Positions 1-5,030 of a stretch of 5,051 bases of DNA are shown piece after piece. A program made the position numbers and the translations under genes. How positions within the stretch are numbered: the first letter of the stretch is position 1; each line of letters begins with the position of its first letter. Origin of the DNA: Myxococcales bacterium (GTDB lineage Bacteria; Desulfobacterota_B; Binatia; UBA1149; SPBQ01); assembly GCA_004525875.1 (NCBI GenBank), contig SPBQ01000210.1:1-5051 (forward strand), read 5' to 3'. The notes under the pieces were generated by a model. That model saw nothing but the letters and a program-made list of their open reading frames with translations. It was not told where the DNA came from and ran no database searches.

Positions 1-105
1 CCCGAGCTCGGGATCATCCAGTCGCAGATGGAGCTCAGGAACCAGCGCGCGGACATCGTGCTGTCGATGAAGAGCACCTTCATGGTCCTCAAGCGGCCGG
101 CCTGA
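1..105 (+). CDS. C-terminal end of a probable MaoC-like (R)-specific enoyl-CoA hydratase/dehydratase, truncated by the window edge
   Basis: Frame 1 is open from the first base to a TGA at 103-105 and gives 34 residues. They include MELRNQRADIVLSMKSTFMV, followed by LKRPA and the stop. A final strand pair of the type E-x-RNQ-x-(G/A)-(D/E)-x-V, then a short hydrophobic strand and a basic end, is typical of the C-terminus of MaoC-family hot-dog dehydratases, which hydrate or dehydrate enoyl-CoA/hydroxyacyl-CoA substrates in the cytoplasm. The catalytic Asp/His motif lies upstream of the window and cannot be checked. The next gene on this strand starts 266 bases later with its own ribosome binding site, so this gene probably ends its transcription unit. 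Another hot-dog protein, such as a thioesterase, is an alternative. Confidence 0.6.
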   Translation, partial: PELGIIQSQMELRNQRADIVLSMKSTFMVLKRPA

Positions 106-130
106 TCCGGCGTCACCCCACCACGCCCCT

Positions 131-143
131 CGATGTTGCATCG
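131..143 (+). other. small hairpin after the MaoC-like gene
   Basis: CGATG and CATCG (5-base arms) flank a 3-base loop 26 bases after the stop codon. There is no T-tract after it, so it is at best a weak terminator. The rest of 106-330 contains no convincing gene, RNA or repeat. Two TTGACG hexamers (150-155 and 267-272) look like -35 elements, but neither has a good -10 box at 16-18 bases. Confidence 0.2.
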
Positions 144-329
144 TCGTACTTGACGGAGCGCACGTTCGAGCGTGTGTCGACCTACGCCTCGGATGTTCTG
201 ATGCGTCACGTCCGTGGCGCTCGCAGCGGGCGGCGCCGCATGACGTTTGCGATGTGCGTGCCGGCTTTGACGCGTGGGCTCTCGTTTCTTTCGCGGCGGC
301 GCGAACCGGAGGTGTAGGCTCACCCCTGT

Positions 330-347
330 CCGATCGCGTGCGATCGG
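330..347 (+). promoter_or_regulatory. 18-base perfect palindrome (operator or 5' leader hairpin) upstream of the coiled-coil gene
   Basis: CCGATCGC (330-337) and GCGATCGG (340-347) are exact inverted copies separated by GT. The element ends 8 bases before the ribosome binding site and 24 bases before the ATG. As DNA it has the size and symmetry of a dimeric repressor site. As RNA it would fold into a 7-base-pair stem with a 4-base CGTG loop. TCACC at 320-324 can pair with GGTGA at 346-350, which overlaps the right arm, so two exclusive folds are possible. No known regulator is recognised from the sequence. Confidence 0.5.
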
Positions 348-355
348 TGAACGCT

Positions 356-363
356 GAGAGGGG
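356..363 (+). promoter_or_regulatory. ribosome binding site of the coiled-coil gene
   Basis: GAGAGGGG lies 8 bases upstream of the ATG at 372. It is a purine-rich Shine-Dalgarno site at standard spacing and it fixes the start of the 240-residue protein. Confidence 0.7.
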
Positions 364-371
364 TAATTCGT

Positions 372-1094
372 ATGAGAACACAAGAAGCGACTGCTTCGAC
401 AAATACGGTCGACGCCGTACCGTCGATCGATGACGCGCGGGTCGAGGAGATCACGGCGCTGAGCTCACAGGTTTCGAGCGCTTTCGGAGAACTGTCGCGC
501 GTGCAGGCCGAGCTGACCGCACGCATGGAACGGTTCAGCGAGCGCGAGGCGCTGCTCGAGGAGCAGTGTGTGGAGTTGCAGAACGACCGCGACGAGCACG
601 AGGCTCGCGTGTCGCGTGCCGAGCGCATTGCCCGTCAAGCGGAGGCGCGAGAGGCGGCAGTCGCCCGGCGCGAGGAATCGGTCAGTCGGCGCGAGGACGC
701 GGCGGTCGCGTTCCGGGACCTGCTCGTTCGCATGACCGACGCGCTCGACGACCCGACGCCGACGAAGCTGTCGCAAGCGTTCGAGGCGGCTACCGTGTCT
801 CTACGCGAGAGTCACGCGGTGCTCACGACGAAGGCCAATGTCGTCGCGAGCGCGGATCTCGACGCCGCGGACGGAACCGACGCGGAGCCCTCTGGCGACC
901 GGCCGATCGCCGCCCGTGCCGTGGACGATGCCGAGAACAACGCGGACGTCGACCTCGGCGATCTGAGCGAGGAGGAACTGCGCAAGCTCGGTATGCTGCA
1001 GAAGCTCTGTACGGCGAGCACGGCGGAGATCGCCGAGCAGATCCGCGCGGAGCGGGAAGACTCGGGGCAGAAGAAGCGCGGCTGGTTCTCGTGA
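372..1094 (+). CDS. uncharacterised acidic coiled-coil protein (240 aa)
   Basis: No known family is recognised. The protein has no signal peptide or membrane segment, so it is probably cytoplasmic. Residues about 21-115 are rich in E, R, A, L and Q without proline and read as a long coiled coil. Within it, around residues 86-112, a heptad is nearly repeated (AVARREESVSRREDAAVA). Residues 118-155 form a second probable helical segment after a DDPTPT break. Residues 156-196 are a low-complexity acidic linker rich in D and A. Residues 197-228 (start DLSEEELRKLGMLQKL) look like a short amphipathic helical module. The protein ends in the basic-aromatic tail KKRGWFS, which could be a docking or membrane-touching peptide. 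The start is supported by a good ribosome binding site. The gene stands alone between a palindrome upstream and hairpins downstream. A structural, cell-division or scaffold role is conceivable but only inferred from shape. Confidence 0.85.
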   Translation: MRTQEATASTNTVDAVPSIDDARVEEITALSSQVSSAFGELSRVQAELTARMERFSEREALLEEQCVELQNDRDEHEARVSRAERIARQAEAREAAVARREESVSRREDAAVAFRDLLVRMTDALDDPTPTKLSQAFEAATVSLRESHAVLTTKANVVASADLDAADGTDAEPSGDRPIAARAVDDAENNADVDLGDLSEEELRKLGMLQKLCTASTAEIAEQIRAEREDSGQKKRGWFS

Positions 1095-1100
1095 TCTGTT

Positions 1101-1142
1101 GCCCCGCGGGTGGTTGCGTCAGCGCAAGCCGCCGCGCGGGGC
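1101..1142 (+). terminator. long GC-rich hairpin after the coiled-coil gene, probable terminator
   Basis: GCCCCGCG (1101-1108) pairs perfectly with CGCGGGGC (1135-1142). Inside it, GGTGG (1109-1113) pairs with CCGCC (1129-1133) using one G-T wobble, and TTGCG (1114-1118) pairs with CGCAA (1123-1127) around a TCAG loop. Only two single-base bulges (1128 and 1134) are left, giving about 18 pairs. It begins 6 bases after the stop codon at 1094. No T-tract follows on either strand, so it would be a U-less terminator or an RNA 3'-end stabiliser. Confidence 0.55.
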
Positions 1143-1152
1143 GAATGATCGT

Positions 1153-1179
1153 CGGCCGGCTCGCCGTGCGAGCCGGCCG
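1153..1179. terminator. perfect 11-bp hairpin between convergent genes, probable bidirectional terminator
   Basis: CGGCCGGCTCG (1153-1163) and CGAGCCGGCCG (1169-1179) are exact inverted copies around a 5-base loop, CCGTG. The hairpin lies between the ends of two convergent genes (stops at 1094 and 1208), where a terminator acting on both transcripts is expected. There is no T-run on either side, so termination efficiency cannot be judged from sequence. A further 6-base-pair hairpin (1194-1208) touches the stop codon of the oxidase gene. Confidence 0.55.
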
Positions 1180-1193
1180 TGACATGGTATGAC

Positions 1194-1208
1194 GCCGCCT
1201 CCGGCGGC
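1194..1208 (-). other. short hairpin overlapping the stop codon of the multicopper oxidase gene
   Basis: GCCGCC (1194-1199) and GGCGGC (1203-1208) form a 6-base-pair stem with a 3-base loop. The last base of the stem is part of the TAG stop (minus strand, 1210-1208). It may add to the termination signals in this convergent gap. Confidence 0.3.
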
Positions 1209-3238
1209 TATTCGGCCGGATCGCTCGACCTGCCGCGGTTGCCGCGGCGGTCGTTGTTGAACTCGCATTCGGGGAAGCCGACGCCGCGATCGTCCAGCCG
1301 TTCGACGTCGCCGGCGACGTCGAACAGCAGGCGGCCGTCCTCCTCGAGCTCGAGGCACTCATCGACCACGCCCGGGACAACGGGATCGATGCGCGACTCG
1401 CCGTCGAGCGGGCTCGGCTCGCCGTCCGGGCGCGGGTCGTGCGTGGCCATCATACGCATGTCCTCGTGCTCGATCGTGTGGCAGTGGAACACGAACGGAC
1501 CGCTGAACGTCCGGAATTTCATGAAGATCTCGGCCGTGCCGCCGTCTTCGAGCGCCACGGTGTCTTTCTTGATGCTGAGCTCGAACGGCGGCTGCTTGCC
1601 GTTGAGCTTCTGGAGCTGGAAACCCTCGAGATGGATGTGGATCGGGTGCCACCAGCCGCCCGAGTTGTTTTCGAGGATCCAGCGCTCGGCGCAGCCGAGC
1701 TCGGGCACGGCGTCGGCACGCCGTGGGTTGAACAGCCGGTTGTTCACGGTCCAGGCGCCATTGGCCCGCTCGAATCGGAACACGCGCGTCGCGACGATCT
1801 CATCCGCGCGGATGCGGATGTGCGGGCGAAGGGGCGTCGTCTCGTCGATCTTCAGATCATCGGCCGGGTCCACGCGCGGGCCCTCGACGATGAACTTCAC
1901 CAATGGCGTTCTCTCCTTCGACGGATCGACGCCCTTCGGCTTGCGCCCGTCCTCCTGGACCATGATGTTCTCGAGGAACACCTCATCCGGCGCATCGGTG
2001 AAGTCGACGATGATGTCGTAACGCTCGGCCGCCACCATCTGGACGCTCTCGCGGAAGATGCCATGCGGCAACAGCCAGTCGTCGTGACCGATCACGAGGA
2101 ACGGCTTGCGCGTGCTGAGCCGGATCTGGTAAACGCGCGCGTTCGACGCGTTGAGCAGCCGCAGCCGGTACTTGCGCCGCTGAACGCGTGCGAACGGCTG
2201 GGCGCGGCCATTGACGGTGAACACGTCGCCGATGCGACCGTTGTGGTCGAGAAAATCGTAGGCGATCGAACCGTCGGGATTGAGCTTCTGATCCTGGATC
2301 GCCAGCGGGATGTCGAGTTCGCCGTAGACCTCGGGAAGCACGCCGTCGGCGATCAGGCCCTGCTCGAGATCGTCGGTCATCAAGTAGAACCCGGCCAGCC
2401 CCTGTGAAACGTTGAAGCCGGTGATGTCCATACCGTGGTCGTGGTACCACTGCGTGGACGGGATCCATATCTTGTCGAACGGGTCGCCGCAGCCGCCATC
2501 CTTGTCGCGGCGTGGAACGATGTTGGGGTAGTAGTAGTCTCGAGCCTCGCTGGCCAGCACGTAGAAGTCGGGATAGCCGTCGGCGTGGGCGGGTATGTGT
2601 CCGCCGTGGTAGTGCACCGACGTCTCGACGTCGTGGTCGAGCGTGACGTTCTCCTTCGTGAGCCGGGTCTCTACGCGCAGCACGCTGGGCACGCGGAAGG
2701 TGGCCAGGATCGTCGGCCCCGGCGTGAAGCCTTGCGGGGCGCCGCTGGTGGAGTACAGGTCGCGGTATACGAACACACGCGACTCGACGCGCGGGACGAT
2801 GTTCTGCGTCGCCTGCTCGATCGCGATCGAGTACTCGACCTCGTGGCTGCGACCCGGGTTGATCCTGTTCCAGTCCGCGCAGGGATCCTCGAACTCCTGC
2901 GCGATGCCGTGATTCACCCGCGACGGATCGCGGTTTGCGTGCGCCGGGCCGCCCCGCCAGCCGACACGAGGGCCAGGATAGTCTCCGGGGGCCGGGCTCA
3001 GTGTACCGAACGGCTTCTTCTGCATCGGGTCCGGCTTGAAGAGCTCGAGCTGGAACGCGTCGCGGCGCGGGTCATACACCGCGGTGCTCGTGTGCTCGGG
3101 GACGTCGGACGCCGGTTCGGTCGATCCGCCCGATGTGCCTGATCCGCTCTTCGCTTGCACCGCACCGCTCACGCCGAGCAGCCCGCCCGCGCCCGCGACA
3201 ACTCCAGCCTTCAGAAGATTGCGTCGGTCGATATTCAT
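1208..3238 (-). CDS. Tat-exported multicopper oxidase, CotA/bilirubin-oxidase-like (676 aa)
   Basis: The enzyme oxidises a substrate (phenolic, bilirubin-like or metal ion; not predictable) one electron at a time at a type 1 copper and reduces O2 to water at a trinuclear copper centre. All copper-ligand motifs are intact: HYH at 209-211, HDH at 266-268, HPIHIH at 531-536, and HCHTIEH at 585-591 with Met596 five residues after His591. That gives ten His, type 1 Cys586 and an axial Met. The N-terminus MNIDRRNLLKAG carries a twin-arginine motif, then a hydrophobic stretch and a likely cleavage site after VQA (residue 29), so the folded enzyme is exported. It is longer than CotA-type enzymes (about 510 residues): the first HxH motif lies about 100 residues later than in CotA, and about 80 acidic residues follow Met596, including Cys628 and Cys658. 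The start at 3238 has a ribosome binding site 8 bases upstream. The gene follows a SCO-like copper protein by 12 bases, probably in one operon. Confidence 0.95.
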   Translation of the reverse strand: MNIDRRNLLKAGVVAGAGGLLGVSGAVQAKSGSGTSGGSTEPASDVPEHTSTAVYDPRRDAFQLELFKPDPMQKKPFGTLSPAPGDYPGPRVGWRGGPAHANRDPSRVNHGIAQEFEDPCADWNRINPGRSHEVEYSIAIEQATQNIVPRVESRVFVYRDLYSTSGAPQGFTPGPTILATFRVPSVLRVETRLTKENVTLDHDVETSVHYHGGHIPAHADGYPDFYVLASEARDYYYPNIVPRRDKDGGCGDPFDKIWIPSTQWYHDHGMDITGFNVSQGLAGFYLMTDDLEQGLIADGVLPEVYGELDIPLAIQDQKLNPDGSIAYDFLDHNGRIGDVFTVNGRAQPFARVQRRKYRLRLLNASNARVYQIRLSTRKPFLVIGHDDWLLPHGIFRESVQMVAAERYDIIVDFTDAPDEVFLENIMVQEDGRKPKGVDPSKERTPLVKFIVEGPRVDPADDLKIDETTPLRPHIRIRADEIVATRVFRFERANGAWTVNNRLFNPRRADAVPELGCAERWILENNSGGWWHPIHIHLEGFQLQKLNGKQPPFELSIKKDTVALEDGGTAEIFMKFRTFSGPFVFHCHTIEHEDMRMMATHDPRPDGEPSPLDGESRIDPVVPGVVDECLELEEDGRLLFDVAGDVERLDDRGVGFPECEFNNDRRGNRGRSSDPAE

Positions 3239-3246
3239 GGTTCGTT

Positions 3247-3253
3247 TCCTCTA
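3247..3253 (-). promoter_or_regulatory. ribosome binding site of the oxidase gene, overlapping the upstream stop codon
   Basis: On the minus strand TAGAGGA lies 8 bases before the oxidase ATG (3238). Its first three bases, TAG, are the stop codon of the SCO-like gene (3253-3251). Ribosomes ending the first gene therefore stop on the Shine-Dalgarno site of the second, which favours translational coupling of the two. Confidence 0.75.
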
Positions 3254-3937
3254 GCCGTCGGTCGTTGGTGCCGTAGGATTCTCTCCCGCGACCCGCAGGA
3301 CGGCTTCGACGAGCATCTGCGTGTCCATCAGTGCCGGTAGTGCCGACCAGCGATCGGTGCGGTCGTTGCCGAAGGTGAGCAATCCGGAGTGCTGGGTCTT
3401 GTCCGCGTCGATCACCGGATCGAGATCGTAGACTCCGAGGCTTCGCCGGATGGCGTCGATCTGCTGGTAGTCGCCGGTGAGGTAGAGCCAGCCCGGGCGG
3501 GGCCCGCCGTAACGATCGGCGTAGGCCCGCAGTGCCTCCGGAGTGTCGACGTTGTCGCCGTCGATCGTCAGCGACAACATCACGATGTCGTTACCGACGC
3601 GGTCGCCGAGCAGCTCGTGGATCTTCACGAGGTTGCGCGTGGAGCCCGGGCAGACCCCCGTGCAGGTCGCGTACATGAAGTTCACGAGGACCGTGCGGTC
3701 CTTCACGAGATCATCGTAGAAGCGTACCGGGCGCCCCTCGTGGGTGCGCAGCTCGAAGTTGGGGAGGCGGTCGGAAACGCTTGTGCCACTGCGCGTGACG
3801 CGAGCTTCGACCGACGCCTCGACCACAGGCTCACTGCTGCAGGCGCAGACCGTGAGCGACAGCAGGACGGCCGGCACAAAACTCGTAAGAGTTGAAGAGG
3901 GCGTGAGTGAACGGTGACTGTGCAGCGCGCCGGCCAT
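3251..3937 (-). CDS. SCO1/SenC-family copper-binding lipoprotein (228 aa)
   Basis: SCO proteins are thioredoxin-fold, membrane-anchored proteins facing the periplasm or cell exterior. They bind one copper through CxxxC plus a distant His and deliver it, or reduce cysteines, at copper sites, classically CuA of cytochrome oxidase. Here the motif TCTGVCP gives Cys92 and Cys96, and His183 sits in DKTQHSGLLTF, so all three ligands are present. The SLTIDGDNVDTPEALRAYA segment (about 122-140) is the usual SCO loop. From the ATG at 3937, residues 1-33 form a lipoprotein signal: a hydrophobic stretch ending in the lipobox VCAC, with Cys33 as the likely lipid-bearing residue. A longer reading from GTG at 4054 would add 39 residues rich in P, H, R and G ahead of the signal. 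I reject it because the ATG has its own GGGAAGG site and gives a normal signal peptide. The multicopper oxidase follows 12 bases downstream. Confidence 0.92.
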   Translation of the reverse strand: MAGALHSHRSLTPSSTLTSFVPAVLLSLTVCACSSEPVVEASVEARVTRSGTSVSDRLPNFELRTHEGRPVRFYDDLVKDRTVLVNFMYATCTGVCPGSTRNLVKIHELLGDRVGNDIVMLSLTIDGDNVDTPEALRAYADRYGGPRPGWLYLTGDYQQIDAIRRSLGVYDLDPVIDADKTQHSGLLTFGNDRTDRWSALPALMDTQMLVEAVLRVAGENPTAPTTDG

Positions 3938-3942
3938 GCCAA

Positions 3943-3949
3943 CCTTCCC
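3943..3949 (-). promoter_or_regulatory. ribosome binding site that decides the SCO-like gene start
   Basis: On the minus strand GGGAAGG lies 5 bases before the ATG at 3937, with a second purine block GGAGG at 3955-3951. This supports the ATG over the upstream GTG at 4054. Confidence 0.6.
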
Positions 3950-3983
3950 GCCTCCAAAACGATGGGCGGCCTGCGCGGCTCTG

Positions 3984-4000
3984 CCGGATCCGGACCGGAT
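3984..4000. promoter_or_regulatory. overlapping palindromes in the leader of the copper operon
   Basis: CCGGATCCGG (3984-3993) is a perfect 10-base palindrome. It overlaps ATCCGG-A-CCGGAT (3988-4000), a perfect inverted repeat with a single central base. The heptamer CCGGATC occurs twice, 11 bases apart (3984 and 3995), about one helix turn. The arrangement could be a protein-binding site in the SCO/oxidase leader, but no known regulator is recognised. Confidence 0.3.
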
Positions 4001-4017
4001 CGAGTGGGAGACTCGAT
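3999..4017 (-). other. 7-bp leader hairpin upstream of the SCO-like gene
   Basis: ATCGAGT and ACTCGAT (7-base perfect arms) flank a 5-base loop that reads CUCCC in the minus-strand RNA. A second, weaker hairpin lies immediately 5' of it in that RNA (4035-4021: CGGGT / loop CCCAC / ACCCG). Both loops are C-rich, and the CUCC part could pair with the GGAG of the downstream purine block. Both would be in the untranslated leader if the ATG at 3937 is the start. Confidence 0.35.
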
Positions 4018-4045
4018 GCGCGGGTGTGGGACCCGGAGGGGTGAT

Positions 4046-4075
4046 TTCGTACACTTGTGGTACTAACTGAGTAAA
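4046..4075 (-). promoter_or_regulatory. weak candidate promoter of the copper operon with a near cop-box in its spacer
   Basis: Read on the minus strand, TTTACT (4075-4070) and TACGAA (4051-4046) are 18 bases apart. Both are poor matches to the sigma-70 -35 and -10 consensus, so the promoter call is tentative. Within it, the plus-strand TACACTTGTG (4050-4059) matches the copper-repressor box TACAnnTGTA at 7 of 8 fixed positions. The remaining 3938-4202 gap also serves the divergent thioesterase gene, for which no clear promoter is seen. Confidence 0.25.
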
Positions 4076-4202
4076 GCCGCGCGCTCATGAGTCTTTGATA
4101 CAGCGAAAATACCCGGCCTTGCGGGATGCGACCCACTCGGGTGCGACTGGGGGGGTCGTGAGCGTTTGCCTCCGCCGCGGCTGCTCAACAGGGTGCGCGG
4201 CC

Positions 4203-5030
4203 ATGCTCGAAGCGCTCTATGAACGCGACCGCGATCTCTTCGTCCCATCGATCCTCACGGCTGGCCCCTGGAGCCCCGACGCCCAGCACGGCAGTGCGCC
4301 AGCCGCGCTTCTCGCGCGCGCCGGCCAGCGCTTCGAGCCGGGCGAGCCGATTGACGGCGCCGCCGGCGCCATGGAGGTGGCGCGCGTCACGGTTGAGCTA
4401 CTGAGGCCGGTTCCGCTCGCACCCGTGAAGGTGACGGCCACGTGGCTGCGACCCGGGAAGAAGGTGCAGCTCGTCGGCGTGAACATGACGGCCGGCGACA
4501 CCGAGGTCGCGCGTGCGACGCTCCTGCGTATCCGGCGCAAGGCCGTGCGGTTACCCGACTCGCTGCCTGCCACCGAGCGTGCGCTCCGCGATGCGCCGGC
4601 CGGTCCGGACGCCGGTACGACGAGCGCGCCGCCCTGGGCCCGGCACGTGACCGAGCCGGCGTTCCACAGCCACGCGGTCGAGCATCGCTTCGTCGCGGGC
4701 GGGTTCGATCGCCCCGGCCCCGCACGAGACTGGATCCGTCTGCGCGTTCCCGTCGTCGCGGGCGAGCAGAGCTCGCCGCTGTGCCGCGTGATGGCGGCCT
4801 CCGACTTCGGCAACGGCGTGAGCTGGGAGCTGTCGCGTGACGACGGCTACCAGTTCATCAACCCGGACCTGACTGTTTACCTGCACAGACGCCCGCAGGG
4901 CGAGTGGATCTGCCTTGATGCCGCGACGTATCCGTCACCGGATGGCGTCGGTCTCGCGGAGAGCATGTTGTACGACGAGCGAGGGCCGATCGGCCGCTCT
5001 CTGCAGTCGCTCCTGCTGGATCAGATCTGA
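4203..5030 (+). CDS. TesB-like double hot-dog acyl-CoA thioesterase (275 aa)
   Basis: This cytoplasmic enzyme family hydrolyses acyl-CoA to free acid and CoA. The N-terminal hot-dog (about 5-115) has the family signature GPWSPDAQHGSAPAALLAR, then VELLRPVPLAPV and a paired strand ending LLRIRRKAVRLP. A proline/alanine-rich linker (about 120-150) leads to the C-terminal hot-dog (about 155-272) with AASDFGNGVSW, NPDLTVYLHR, GEWICLDA and GLAESMLYDERGPIGRSLQS. Asp201, Thr224 and Gln268 fall where the E. coli TesB triad Asp204/Thr228/Gln278 would lie; this is a positional inference. The length is normal for the family. The ATG at 4203 begins the conserved region and has a weak AGGG 9 bases upstream. 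A TTG at 4095 and a GTG at 4158 in the same frame would add 36 or 15 unconvincing residues. The gene is divergent from the copper operon. Chain-length preference cannot be read from the sequence. Confidence 0.88.
   Translation: MLEALYERDRDLFVPSILTAGPWSPDAQHGSAPAALLARAGQRFEPGEPIDGAAGAMEVARVTVELLRPVPLAPVKVTATWLRPGKKVQLVGVNMTAGDTEVARATLLRIRRKAVRLPDSLPATERALRDAPAGPDAGTTSAPPWARHVTEPAFHSHAVEHRFVAGGFDRPGPARDWIRLRVPVVAGEQSSPLCRVMAASDFGNGVSWELSRDDGYQFINPDLTVYLHRRPQGEWICLDAATYPSPDGVGLAESMLYDERGPIGRSLQSLLLDQI

Noticed and set aside
267..320. TTGACG (267-272) and TAGGCT (315-320) as a promoter for the coiled-coil gene
   Set aside because: The spacing of 42 bases is far too long for a sigma-70-type promoter, and no better -10 lies at 16-18 bases from TTGACG.
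566..1192. Second plus-strand frame of 208 codons overlapping the coiled-coil gene
   Set aside because: Arginine/glycine-rich +1-type shadow that runs through the terminator hairpins; the 372-1094 frame has the ribosome site and the heptad pattern.
1179..2021. Plus-strand open frame of 280 codons starting in the convergent gap
   Set aside because: Serine-rich translation typical of a shadow frame, overlapping the oxidase throughout; its start lies in the terminator-like hairpin region.
1439..2407. Plus-strand open frame of 322 codons opposite the multicopper oxidase
   Set aside because: It is the mirror of a gene whose copper motifs, signal and length all fit. Its translation is rich in R, V, D and H with no domain, as expected from the antisense of GC-rich coding DNA.
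2435..3142. Plus-strand open frame of 235 codons opposite the start of the oxidase
   Set aside because: Antisense shadow; valine- and arginine-rich low-complexity translation with no ribosome site or recognisable domain.
3388..3895. Plus-strand open frame of 168 codons opposite the SCO-like gene
   Set aside because: Antisense of a gene with intact CxxxC, His and lipobox; no independent evidence of coding.
4095..4202. N-terminal extension of the thioesterase from TTG 4095 or GTG 4158
   Set aside because: The added residues (cysteine-rich, no family similarity) precede the point where thioesterases of this type normally begin, and neither start has a properly spaced ribosome site. The 7-G run at 4149-4155 is too close to the GTG.
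5021..5030. TCAGATCTGA palindrome at the end of the thioesterase gene
   Set aside because: A 10-base palindrome with no loop cannot form a hairpin terminator, and one of this length is common by chance; the window ends too soon to see a real terminator.
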